A DNA stretch of 64,000 bases, taken from contig JADLGL010000107.1 in the NCBI GenBank assembly GCA_020849325.1, forward strand, positions 1 through 64,000. The letters are read 5' to 3'. This DNA is from Bauldia sp. (lineage in GTDB: Bacteria; Pseudomonadota; Alphaproteobacteria; Rhizobiales; Kaistiaceae). The notes beneath the pieces are model-generated. The model was not told the DNA's origin. It did not search any database and worked only from the letters and a program-made list of their open reading frames with translations. This document shows, piece after piece, positions 55,089-64,000 of this stretch; within the stretch, counting starts at the first letter, position 1, and each line of letters begins with the position of its first letter. Made by a program: the position numbers and the translations under genes.

Positions 55089-55970
55089 ATGAGCCCGGCC
55101 CCTGCCATCCAGTCGATGACCGGCTTCGCCCGCGCCGAGGGCTCGGCGTTCGGCCTGCGCTGGACGTGGGAGCTGCGCAGCGTCAACGGCAAGAGCCTCG
55201 ACCTTCGCTTCCGCGGTCCGCCGGGCACGGACCAGCTCGAGCCGTTCCTCCGCGAGCGTGTCGCGGCGAAGATCGTCCGCGGCTCGATCCAGGCCAATCT
55301 CACCGTGCAGCGCGAAGGCAACGCATCGTCCGTCCGCATCGACCGCGCGGCGCTCGCCGAGCTCGTCGCGGTGGCGCGCGAACTCGGCCAGGCCGAGCCG
55401 GCGATCGACCGGCTCCTGGCCATCCGCGGCATCGTCGAGATCGTCGAGGGCGATCCGGAGCCGCCGGCCGGCCTCAACGAAGCGCTCCTCGCCACCTTCG
55501 ACCTCGCCGTCGCCGACCTCGCCGCCGTCCGCCACTCGGAAGGCGTCGCGATCGCAAAGGTGCTTTCGGCGCGGATCGACCGGATCGAGGCGCTGGCGGC
55601 GGAAGCCGAGCGCCACCCGTCGCGGACGGCCGAGGCGATCCGCCTACGCCTGTCGGAGCAGGTCGCCGCGCTCCTCGGGGCGACGGCGGCACTCGATCGC
55701 GACCGGCTGCACCAGGAGGCGATGCTTCTTGCCGCCAGGGCCGACATCCGCGAGGAACTCGACCGGCTCGTCGCCCACGTCGCCGCGGCGCGCGGTCTCC
55801 TCGCCGAGGGCGGCGCCGTCGGGCGGCGGCTCGACTTCCTCGCGCAGGAGTTCAACCGCGAGAGCAATACTCTGTGCGCCAAGGCGAACGATCGTGGATT
55901 GACGGCGATCGGACTTGAACTCAAGGCGACGGTGGATCAGTTCCGCGAGCAGGTGCAGAATCTGGAGTAG
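55089..55970 (+). CDS. YicC family endoribonuclease-like protein
   Basis: IQSMTGFARAEG...WELRSVNGKSLDLRFR; GRRLDFLAQEFNRESNTLCAKA. Confidence 0.95.
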   Translation: MSPAPAIQSMTGFARAEGSAFGLRWTWELRSVNGKSLDLRFRGPPGTDQLEPFLRERVAAKIVRGSIQANLTVQREGNASSVRIDRAALAELVAVARELGQAEPAIDRLLAIRGIVEIVEGDPEPPAGLNEALLATFDLAVADLAAVRHSEGVAIAKVLSARIDRIEALAAEAERHPSRTAEAIRLRLSEQVAALLGATAALDRDRLHQEAMLLAARADIREELDRLVAHVAAARGLLAEGGAVGRRLDFLAQEFNRESNTLCAKANDRGLTAIGLELKATVDQFREQVQNLE

Positions 55971-55973
55971 GCG

Positions 55974-56639
55974 GTGGCCAAGGCCGAAACCCCGATCGCG
56001 ATTGCCCGAAGGGGGGTCATGCTCGTCCTGTCGTCGCCGTCGGGCGCCGGCAAGTCGACGCTGACGCGCCTTCTCACCGTCAAGGACGACAACCTCCGGC
56101 TCTCGATCTCCGTGACGACCCGTCCCCGCCGCCACAGCGAGGTCGACGGCGTCCATTATCATTTCATCGACGTCCGCCGGTTCCGCCAGATGAAGGAGGC
56201 CGGCGATCTCCTCGAATCCGCCGAGGTCCACGGCAACCACTACGGCACGCCCCGCCAGCAGGTCGAAGAAGCGCTCGGCGCCGGGCGCGACGTCCTGTTC
56301 GACATCGACTGGCAGGGAACGCAGCAGCTGGCGGCGTCGATGCCCGACGACCTCGTCCGCGTCTTCGTCCTGCCGCCGTCAATGGAAGAACTCCAGGCGC
56401 GGCTCGAGCGCCGTGCCGAGGATCATCCGGAGATCATCGCGAACCGCCTGAAGGCGGCACGCGACGAGATCGGCCACTGGGCCGAGTACGACTACATCAT
56501 CGTCAACGACGACCTCGAACGATCGCTCGGAGAACTCCGCGCGATCCTCACCGCGGAGCGGCTGCGCCGCTCGCGTCAGGCCGGGCTCGGCCCGTTCGTC
56601 GACAGCCTGCTCGTCGCGAAGGCCGCCGAACGGGCATAG
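55974..56639 (+). CDS. gmk: Guanylate kinase (GTG start)
   Basis: [39 protein letters not shown]. Confidence 0.96.
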   Translation: MAKAETPIAIARRGVMLVLSSPSGAGKSTLTRLLTVKDDNLRLSISVTTRPRRHSEVDGVHYHFIDVRRFRQMKEAGDLLESAEVHGNHYGTPRQQVEEALGAGRDVLFDIDWQGTQQLAASMPDDLVRVFVLPPSMEELQARLERRAEDHPEIIANRLKAARDEIGHWAEYDYIIVNDDLERSLGELRAILTAERLRRSRQAGLGPFVDSLLVAKAAERA

Positions 56640-57466
56640 GCGTCGGCAAGGCGGAGGAACCCCGCGACGTCGATCTCCTCGGCCCGGCGCGTGCCGTCGA
56701 TGCCGGTCTCTTCGAGGAGCGCCGCGGCATCGACGCCGAGGCTTTTGAGGCTCTGCCGCAGCATCTTTCGCCGCTGGCCGAAGGCGGCTGCCGTCACACG
56801 CTCGACCGCGGCCACGGAGGCCGGCGCGGCATCGCTCCGCGGCAGGAGTTCCACCACCGACGACACCACTTTCGGCGCCGGCGTGAAGGCCCGCGGGTCG
56901 ATGTCGAACAGGATCCGGCTCTCCGCCCGCCAGCCGGCCAGCACCCCGAGCCGGCCGTAGGCGTCGTCGCCGGCGCGGGCGACGATCCGCTCGGCGACCT
57001 CGCGCTGGAACATCAGCGTCAGCGATAGCCAGCGCGGCGGCCACGGCCCGCGTGTCAGCCAGCCGACGAGGAGGGGCGTCGCGATGTTGTAGGGCAGGTT
57101 CGCGACGACGCGGAGCGGCCCTTCGGCGAGGGCGTCGATGTCGGTCGCGAGCGCGTCCGCCGCGACGACTTCGAGCCGCCCCGGATAGTGCGCCGCCACC
57201 TCGGCGAGCGCGGCGAGGCAGCGTTCGTCGCGCTCGATCGCAACCACCTTGCGGGCGCCTTCGAGGAGGAGCGCCCGCGTCAGGCCGCCCGGCCCCGGCC
57301 CGACCTCGATCACGGTCACGTCCGAGAGGCGGCCGGCGGATCGCGCGATGCGGCCGGTGAGGTTGAGGTCGAGGAGGAAGTTCTGGCCGAGCGACTTCTT
57401 CGCGTCGAGGCCGTGCGCGGCGATCACCTCGCGGAGCGGCGGCAGGCCGTCGATGGCGACGGCCAT
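56576..57466 (-). CDS. rsmA: 16S rRNA (adenine1518/1519-N6)-dimethyltransferase
   Basis: [39 protein letters not shown]. Confidence 0.95.
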   Translation of the reverse strand: MAVAIDGLPPLREVIAAHGLDAKKSLGQNFLLDLNLTGRIARSAGRLSDVTVIEVGPGPGGLTRALLLEGARKVVAIERDERCLAALAEVAAHYPGRLEVVAADALATDIDALAEGPLRVVANLPYNIATPLLVGWLTRGPWPPRWLSLTLMFQREVAERIVARAGDDAYGRLGVLAGWRAESRILFDIDPRAFTPAPKVVSSVVELLPRSDAAPASVAAVERVTAAAFGQRRKMLRQSLKSLGVDAAALLEETGIDGTRRAEEIDVAGFLRLADAYARSAAFATSRLSTNGPSPA

Positions 57467-58482
57467 CAGCGCCCGCCGCCTCCGGCGAGCACTGCCGCAA
57501 GGCGCAGCGCGGCGAGAAGGCTGGTCGGCCGCGCGATGCCGCGGCCGGCAATGTCGAGCGCCGTGCCGTGGTCCGGCGACGTCCGCACGAAGGGGAGGCC
57601 GAGCGTGACGTTGACGCCTTCGTCGAAGGCAAGCGTCTTCACCGGGATCAGCGCCTGGTCGTGATACATGCAGAGCGCCGCGTCGTAGCCGCGCCGCGCC
57701 TCGGGGCGGAACATCGTATCCGCCGGCTGCGGCCCGCTTGCGTCGATGCCTTCGGCCCGGAGCGCGTCGACGGCCGGCCGGACGATCGTCTCGTCCTCGG
57801 TGCCGATCGTCCCGTTCTCGCCGGCGTGCGGGTTCAGGCCGGCGATCGCGAGCCGCGGCGCGTGGATGCCGAAACGGCGGCGAAGATCGCCGGCGACGAT
57901 GCGGCCGGTCGAAACGATCAGCTCCGTCGTGAGCGCCGAAGGCACCGAGGCCAGCGGAATGTGGATCGTCACCGGCACCGTCCGGAGCTCGGGCGCCGCG
58001 ATCATCATCACCGGCTGGACCGGCGCCCCCGTCCATGCCTCTGCGAGCGCCCCGAGGAACTCGGTGTGGCCGGGATGGCGGAATCCGGCGGTGTAGAGCG
58101 CTTCCTTGTTGATCGGGTTGGTCACGACCGCCGAGGCTGCGCCGCTGCGCACGAGTTCAACCGCGCGCTCGATCGCCTCGACCACGGCCGCCGCATCCTC
58201 GCGGCGCGGCGTACCGGGAGCAGCCTTCGCGGGCGCGGCGAGCGGGACGACGGGGAGGGCGGTCGCGAACGCCTTGGCCGCGGCGGCGGGGGCGACCTCC
58301 CGCAGCGGCACGTCCCAGCCGAGCCTTGCGGCGCGATCGGCGAGGAGGGCCGGATCGGCGAGGCAGAGGAACGGCGGCACGCGCTCCGCGTCCCGCATGA
58401 GCCAGGCGCGGAGCGCGAGCTCCGGACCGATCCCCGCTGGTTCGCCCATGGTCAGGGCGACCACGGGCGGGTGGTTCGCCAT
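57466..58482 (-). CDS. pdxA: 4-hydroxythreonine-4-phosphate dehydrogenase
   Basis: [68 protein letters not shown]. Confidence 0.96.
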   Translation of the reverse strand: MANHPPVVALTMGEPAGIGPELALRAWLMRDAERVPPFLCLADPALLADRAARLGWDVPLREVAPAAAAKAFATALPVVPLAAPAKAAPGTPRREDAAAVVEAIERAVELVRSGAASAVVTNPINKEALYTAGFRHPGHTEFLGALAEAWTGAPVQPVMMIAAPELRTVPVTIHIPLASVPSALTTELIVSTGRIVAGDLRRRFGIHAPRLAIAGLNPHAGENGTIGTEDETIVRPAVDALRAEGIDASGPQPADTMFRPEARRGYDAALCMYHDQALIPVKTLAFDEGVNVTLGLPFVRTSPDHGTALDIAGRGIARPTSLLAALRLAAVLAGGGGR

Positions 58483-58484
58483 CG

Positions 58485-59390
58485 CTAGAACCGCTGGATG
58501 ATCGCCCGGGCGCGCAGCTCGGCGAGGTACTCTGCGCCGATCTGCTCGCCGCGCTCGATGATGAGCTGGTTGGTGATGTCGACGCGCGCCGCCTCGTTGC
58601 CGGCGACTTCCGTGACCGAGCAGACCGCGATGATCTCGACGCCCTGCGTCGTCCGCTCCGGCCGCGTCGTCCGCCCGGCCTGCGTCGTCTCGATCGCATC
58701 GCGCTGCGCCGAGTTGAGCCGGTCGACGTTGCGGCCGATGTCGACGACGACGACGCCGCGGAGCGTCGAGGCCTGCGTAAGCGAGTTCTCGCAGCCGCCG
58801 AAGCGCTGGCGGAACGCCTCCGCCTCGCTGCGACGCTGGTTGACGGCGGCGGCGGAAGCGTCGCCGGGAATGACGAAGATGATCTGCTGCAGCCGGTACT
58901 CGCGCACCATCTCGCCCTGGCGGCCCTGCGCGAGGAGCGCGGCGGTGACGTCGGTCTGCGCGACGCCGGGATTGGTCTGGATGCGGTTCTGCATCAGCAC
59001 CGACCAGGCGATCTGCGCCTGGAGGCGGCGCTTGAGGCTCTCCGGCTCGATGCCCGACTGGCGGAGCGCATCGTTGAACTGGGAGATGCTCATCTGCACC
59101 TGGTTCGCGATCGATGCGAACGCGGCGTCGATCTGCGACTGCGGGACGTTGACGCCGAGCCGGATCGCCTCGCCGAGCTGGACGAGTTCGTCGATGAGCT
59201 CGTTCGTGGCCGACGAGTTGCTGGGGGTCTGGCCGGAGATGCGCTGCAGCGCGACGCGCTGATCGACGTCGTAGGTAGTGATCGGCACGCCGTTGACGAC
59301 GGCGACGATGCTGACGGCGAAGGCGTTCCCCGCCGGTACGACGAAGAGGACGGCAAGAACGATCGCGAGGGGTCGGAGGAAGCGGCGCAT
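58485..59390 (-). CDS. surA: SurA N-terminal domain periplasmic chaperone/peptidylprolyl isomerase
   Basis: Signal peptide; [21 protein letters not shown]; between pdxA and lptD. Confidence 0.87.
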   Translation of the reverse strand: MRRFLRPLAIVLAVLFVVPAGNAFAVSIVAVVNGVPITTYDVDQRVALQRISGQTPSNSSATNELIDELVQLGEAIRLGVNVPQSQIDAAFASIANQVQMSISQFNDALRQSGIEPESLKRRLQAQIAWSVLMQNRIQTNPGVAQTDVTAALLAQGRQGEMVREYRLQQIIFVIPGDASAAAVNQRRSEAEAFRQRFGGCENSLTQASTLRGVVVVDIGRNVDRLNSAQRDAIETTQAGRTTRPERTTQGVEIIAVCSVTEVAGNEAARVDITNQLIIERGEQIGAEYLAELRARAIIQRF

Positions 59391-59478
59391 CAGGTCAATC
59401 TACTCCGGGTGCGAAGGGGTCTCGGTCGCTGGGGCGGGCCAACTGGCGGCAGGAATCCGACAAAAGAACGACGCTGCC

Positions 59479-59505
59479 GGGTGATCCCACGAGTCCGGAT
59501 CACCC
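59479..59505. repeat. Intergenic dyad gggtgatcc-N9-ggatcaccc
   Basis: Perfect 9-bp arms between lptD 3' end and surA start; related to dyads at 19241 and 26959. Confidence 0.65.
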
Positions 59506-59574
59506 TCCAGCCACCTCTTCTTAGCGGAGCGTGACCCTTTCGGGAAACCGGCAGCCACTTCGTCGCGTCGCGCT

Positions 59575-61833
59575 CTATCGCTGCGACAGGTCGAAGTCGC
59601 CGAGCGTGCGGAGCTGCAGCCCGAAGAGAATGGTCCGGTTCACGTCGGGCGAGCCCGGTTCGCGGCTCTCGGAATACCGGATCGACATCGACGCGCAATC
59701 GCATTCATACGCGATGCCGATGTAGTTGCTGAGGACCGTCCCCGTCACGAAATCGTAGCCGATCCCGCCCGAAAGCGTCCAGTTCGGCCCGATCGCGACC
59801 TCGGCGCCGGCGACGAGTTCGAGCGCGGTCGCCGGATCGCCGCCGAGGTCGAGGCGCGAACGGTCGTAGGCGATCGCTGCCGAGGCCGTCACCGGACCGA
59901 CCGCGAGATTGCCCGTGATCGAGCCGCGCTCGAGTGCATAGGTCATCGCGTCGAACCGGCCGGAGAGCGCGAGGCTGTTGCCGCGGGCACCCGTTGCGGT
60001 GACGCCCGCGACGAGGTCCGACCGCCTGCCTTCGAGGCCCGAGCCGTAGGCGCCGTTGCGGATGTCCTCGATCGCGAAGGAGTTCGGACCGCCGAGGTGG
60101 AACGACTGGCCGACGATCGCCTCCACCGTCGAGCCGCCGCCGAACGTGCCGGTGTAGCGGAGGGCCAGCGTCAGGCGCGAGCCGCCCTCGGCGCGGTCCC
60201 AGCCGGTGAAGCGGTCCCAGGCGAGGAGGTTGGTCGTGTCGAGGACGACGCTCTGCGCGTCGTCGTTGGGCAACTGGCCGATGTGCTGCTCGCCGGTGCG
60301 GCCGATGATCTGGATGATCGGCTCGATGATGTGCGCCGACTGGCCGGTGGTGATCAGGAACGGCCACGCCCAGTCGAGGCCGATCGCGCCGATGGCGCGG
60401 GCGGCGACGGGGCCGGCGATGACGCCCGGCGGGGCGTCGGTGAGGTTCATCACGTAGAGGTCGCCGCGGACGTAGCCGAACGGCGTGAACACCTGGCCGA
60501 GCGGCCCGATGATCTCGCGCCGCCACGACACCTCCTCGGAGACGCGCGCGGTCGTCCCCGCAAGGCCGTAGTAGAACGTGTCGGGCCCGACCGTGAACGG
60601 GTCGTTCTCGCCGCGCGACAGCACCGTGGCGTTGCCGGTGAAGCGGACCTCGCCACCCAGCACCGGCTGGTCGAGGATCACGTCGTGGTCGACCGTCGGC
60701 CAGACGACGGCCTGGCGCGTCTGGTCGTGCTCCGGCACCGGGCTGCGGACGTCGCGGAAATGGAGGACGCGGGCTTCGAGGAAGGCCTGGTCGTTCAGGC
60801 CCTCGACGTAGACCTGCGAGGTGATGAAGCTGCCGCTCGGATTGAGCGTCCCGTAGTCGGCCGAGAAGGTGCGGTCGGTCTGCCAGGTCGCGTCCCAGCC
60901 GAACGTCCAGAACCGGCCGAGGTCGAGTTCGCCCCGCGTCCGGACGCCGCCGCGGACCTGCAGCGGTCCTGGGTTCCACTGCGCGACGATGGCGCCGTCG
61001 ACCGTGTAGGTCCCGAGCCGCGTCCGGTGGCGCCATTCGAGCTCGTTGAGGAAGCCCGCATTGCTGAAGAAGGTCGGCGTGACGGTGAGGTCGTAGTTCG
61101 GCGCAATCGCCCAGAAGAACGGGATGCCGACGCCGAAACCGAGCGTGTTCGACAGCGAGAAATCGGGGAACAGGAAGCCGGTCTTCCGCGTCACCGTCGG
61201 GTCCGGCGTCGACAGGCGCGGAATGAACGCGACCGGCACGCCGAGGAATTCGAGCCGGGCGCGCTCGAAATAGATCATCCGTTCTTCTTCGTTGTGGATG
61301 ATCCGCGCCGCGCGGACGTTCCACAGCGGCGGCCGGGTCGCTTCGTCGAAGCGGATCTCGCAGGCCGTGTAGGTGGCGTTGCTGAACTCGGTGACGCGGG
61401 TGCTGAACCGCTCCGCCCGGTCGGCGGTGAAGAACGTCCGGTCGGCGGTGGCGACGAAGAGCTGCTCGATGAAGCCGGCGCTGAAATCGTCGGTCACGTC
61501 CGCCTGCGCGGCCTCGTACAGCGTCCCGTCCGGCGCCACGATGGTGACATTGCCGACGGCAACGAGGCGCCCGGTGGTCTGGTAGTAGGTGAGCCGGTCG
61601 GCCGTCAGGAGGTAGCCGTCGTAGCGGGCCACGACGTTGCCCACGGCGGAGATGATGTCGTCGTCGTAATTGTAGATGAGGTCGTCGGACTCGAGGAACA
61701 GCTGCGGCCCGCCGCCCTGCGCCGCGGCGGGGAACGCACGCAGAAGGACGATCAGGAACGCGATTGCGGTCCAGGCCAGCCACCACCGGCTGGCGCCGCC
61801 TGCCGGTCGGGACAGGACGGGGCCTGCAATCAT
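59575..61833 (-). CDS. lptD: LPS-assembly protein LptD
   Basis: Signal peptide; OstA-like N-domain (LFLESDDLIYNYDDDIISAVGNVVARYDGYLLTADRLTYYQ) and beta-barrel C-domain; adjacent lptG. Confidence 0.94.
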   Translation of the reverse strand: MIAGPVLSRPAGGASRWWLAWTAIAFLIVLLRAFPAAAQGGGPQLFLESDDLIYNYDDDIISAVGNVVARYDGYLLTADRLTYYQTTGRLVAVGNVTIVAPDGTLYEAAQADVTDDFSAGFIEQLFVATADRTFFTADRAERFSTRVTEFSNATYTACEIRFDEATRPPLWNVRAARIIHNEEERMIYFERARLEFLGVPVAFIPRLSTPDPTVTRKTGFLFPDFSLSNTLGFGVGIPFFWAIAPNYDLTVTPTFFSNAGFLNELEWRHRTRLGTYTVDGAIVAQWNPGPLQVRGGVRTRGELDLGRFWTFGWDATWQTDRTFSADYGTLNPSGSFITSQVYVEGLNDQAFLEARVLHFRDVRSPVPEHDQTRQAVVWPTVDHDVILDQPVLGGEVRFTGNATVLSRGENDPFTVGPDTFYYGLAGTTARVSEEVSWRREIIGPLGQVFTPFGYVRGDLYVMNLTDAPPGVIAGPVAARAIGAIGLDWAWPFLITTGQSAHIIEPIIQIIGRTGEQHIGQLPNDDAQSVVLDTTNLLAWDRFTGWDRAEGGSRLTLALRYTGTFGGGSTVEAIVGQSFHLGGPNSFAIEDIRNGAYGSGLEGRRSDLVAGVTATGARGNSLALSGRFDAMTYALERGSITGNLAVGPVTASAAIAYDRSRLDLGGDPATALELVAGAEVAIGPNWTLSGGIGYDFVTGTVLSNYIGIAYECDCASMSIRYSESREPGSPDVNRTILFGLQLRTLGDFDLSQR

Positions 61834-62915
61834 CCATCCTCCGTACGCAACAGCAGGCTGACACTGACGAGCATCGCGAGGACGACGGGCGACCATGCCG
61901 CGATCCCCGGTGCCACGACGCCGCTTCGCCCAAGATCGCCCGAAACCACCAAGAGGAGGTAAAGCATGAAGCCGCTGACCGCGCCAGCGATCACCAGGCG
62001 GCCGAGATTGAGGGTACGCGAGAAGCGGAGCGACACCACGGCGGCGATGAACACCATGGCCACGAGGAGAACCGGCAGCGACACGAGCGTGCTGAGCTGC
62101 ATGCGGAGGTCGGTGGCGGGAAGGCCCGTCTGCCGGGCGATCTCGATGAGTCCCGGGAGTCGCCAGAATGCCACAGTCGCGGGGTCGAGGAGCGACTCGT
62201 GTATCTGGCTCGCGGTGAGGTTCGTGTGGATGCGGAACTCCGCCACTTCCGCGACCGGCGCCCCCGTCGCCGACACCACCGCGCGGGGCAGGATCCATTC
62301 CTGTCCGACGAGATCGGCGGAGCGGGCATCGACGCGCAGCCGGAGCGTGCCGTCGCCGTTGTAGAGGAAGGCCGTGACGCCGCCCGCAAGGCGCGTGCCG
62401 TTGTCGCGGCTCCGGAGCGCCCCGATGATCGACGGCCCGTCATTGCCGCTCTGCCGCAGCCACACCTGCCCGGCCTCGCCGAAACTGTCGGTGCGCACGT
62501 TCGAGCCGCCGAGCGGAACGGACATCTCGCGGAGCGCGACCGCGGCGGGATTGTAGACCGTCACCGCAAGGACCCCGAGCACGAACGCCACGCCGGCGGC
62601 CGGCAGGAGCATCTGCCAGGCCGAGACGCCGGCGGAGCGGGCGACGGTGAGTTCGAGGCGCCGGTTGAGCTGCACGAACGTCACCATCGCACCGAACAGC
62701 ATCGCGAAGGGCAGCACCGATTCGGCAAGGCTCGGGCCGCGGAGGAAGGCGATGACGAGCGCCGTCCCCGCCGTGAGCCCCGCCGTGCCGACGAGGCGCG
62801 CCAGCTGGGTGAAGTCGACGATCGACACCAGCACGATGAAGACGCCGAAGATGACGATCGTCGTTCTGGCGAGGCGCCAGGCGATGTGGCGCGACAGGGT
62901 GAGCCCCATGCGCAT
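61830..62915 (-). CDS. lptG: LPS export permease LptG
   Basis: YjgP/YjgQ family TM protein; 4-nt overlap with lptD. Confidence 0.93.
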   Translation of the reverse strand: MRMGLTLSRHIAWRLARTTIVIFGVFIVLVSIVDFTQLARLVGTAGLTAGTALVIAFLRGPSLAESVLPFAMLFGAMVTFVQLNRRLELTVARSAGVSAWQMLLPAAGVAFVLGVLAVTVYNPAAVALREMSVPLGGSNVRTDSFGEAGQVWLRQSGNDGPSIIGALRSRDNGTRLAGGVTAFLYNGDGTLRLRVDARSADLVGQEWILPRAVVSATGAPVAEVAEFRIHTNLTASQIHESLLDPATVAFWRLPGLIEIARQTGLPATDLRMQLSTLVSLPVLLVAMVFIAAVVSLRFSRTLNLGRLVIAGAVSGFMLYLLLVVSGDLGRSGVVAPGIAAWSPVVLAMLVSVSLLLRTEDG

Positions 62916-64000
62916 CAGGCGACCTTCGCGATGCGGCGTCGCCGCCGCCGGCGTGCACCCGGCGGGCGGAGCCGTCCGCCGCTGGCGAGGACGAACAGCG
63001 GCAGCCCGATGCCGAGGGCCGGCACGACGTAAACCGGGAGGAGCAGCGCCGGGTTGTTGTCGAGCGTGCCGCCGAGATAGAGGCTCGCGCCGAGAATGAG
63101 CCCCGCGAACGCCGCCGTCGCGGTGGTGGCGAGGACGCGGCTCTGGCGCGCCGACCGCGCCGAGCCGAGGAGGACGGCCGGGACGAGAGCGAGCACGAGC
63201 ACGTAGAGCGGATCGGTGATCCGCTTGTGGAGCGCGGCGGCATAGACGAACGGGTTCGCCTGGTAGAGCGGATCGCTCGGATCGGGCGACAGGAGATAGG
63301 AAACCGGCCGTTCGTCGACGCGCGCTCCGCCCGGCGTTGCGGCGTTCGCAAGGTTCGCGAGGTCGAGGGGATAGGATTCGAAGGCGATCACCGAGAGGGC
63401 GTTCGAATCATTCGGCCGCCGCTGGATGACGCCGTTGCGCATCACCAGGAACTTGCCTTCGTCGCGATCGACGATCTCGGCGCTCCGGGCGAGATAGGCG
63501 ACGGTCTGCTGCGGGTCGTGCCGGTCGAAGACGAAGATCTCCTCGAGCCGCCCGTCCGGCTCGATCGCGGCGACCTGCATCACCACGTCCCGCCCCACGG
63601 ACCGGAACTGCCCCGGCCGGATCAGCGAGGTGATGACGTTGGCGTTCACCTCGGCGATGAGGCGGTTGCTTTCGCGGATCGTGAGCGGGTTGAAATGGAG
63701 CGACGCCGCCGCGACCACGCAGAAGACCGGGACGGCGAGGCCGAGGACGGGCTTCACGAGGAGCCGCGGCGATCCGCCGGAGGCGTTGACGGCAACGAGC
63801 TCCGAATCGGCGTTGAGGCCGTTGAGGGTGATGATCACGACGAGGAGGAGCGTCACCGGCGCGATGATGGTGACGAGGCCCGGCACGAGAAGGAGGGTCG
63901 CCTCGAGGAAGACGCTGAGGCCCTGGCCGCGATCGGTGACGAGGCTTAGCTGGCGCAGCGCCTGCGTCGCCCAGATCGTTATCGTCAACGCCGGAAATGC
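62915..64000 (-). CDS. lptF: LPS export permease LptF, 5' end truncated by the window edge
   Basis: YjgP/YjgQ family; reading frame stays open through the window end without a recognisable LptF N-terminus. Confidence 0.9.
   Translation of the reverse strand, partial: AFPALTITIWATQALRQLSLVTDRGQGLSVFLEATLLLVPGLVTIIAPVTLLLVVIITLNGLNADSELVAVNASGGSPRLLVKPVLGLAVPVFCVVAAASLHFNPLTIRESNRLIAEVNANVITSLIRPGQFRSVGRDVVMQVAAIEPDGRLEEIFVFDRHDPQQTVAYLARSAEIVDRDEGKFLVMRNGVIQRRPNDSNALSVIAFESYPLDLANLANAATPGGARVDERPVSYLLSPDPSDPLYQANPFVYAAALHKRITDPLYVLVLALVPAVLLGSARSARQSRVLATTATAAFAGLILGASLYLGGTLDNNPALLLPVYVVPALGIGLPLFVLASGGRLRPPGARRRRRRRIAKVA

Overview
This 64-kb window is high-GC and densely coding. Gene families and gene order suggest a Hyphomicrobiales (Rhizobiales)-type alphaproteobacterium; that placement is inference. 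Nearly all of it is core chromosome: nadE, gltX, cysS, cimA, an ATM1-type ABC exporter, psd-pssA, ppx, rlmE, guaB, rsmB, guaA, panB, der, purF-cvpA, radA, alr, dnaB, rplI, rpsR-rpsF, fabD-fabG-acpP-fabF-mltG-yicC-gmk, and rsmA-pdxA-surA-lptD-lptG-lptF (lptF runs off the right edge). I found no rRNA, tRNA, CRISPR array, prophage or transposase. Accessory content is limited to an Xre/MbcA-RES toxin-antitoxin pair directly upstream of nadE and a Phd/VapB-VapC (PIN) pair directly downstream of guaA. The best leads are: (1) a putative NAD+-degrading RES toxin module next to the NAD+ synthetase gene; (2) a heptanucleotide-repeat inverted array, 4 x GGCARTN facing 4 x its complement, 4 nt after rpsR; (3) a family of related intergenic dyads with GTGATCC/CGGATCAC arms at three loci; (4) near-perfect hairpins in the guaB and ABC-exporter leaders and a palindrome before the Xre-RES operon; (5) convergent gene ends that repeatedly abut or overlap by up to 64 bp; (6) a dyad embedded in the der coding sequence. 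I saw no clearly undescribed multi-gene system.
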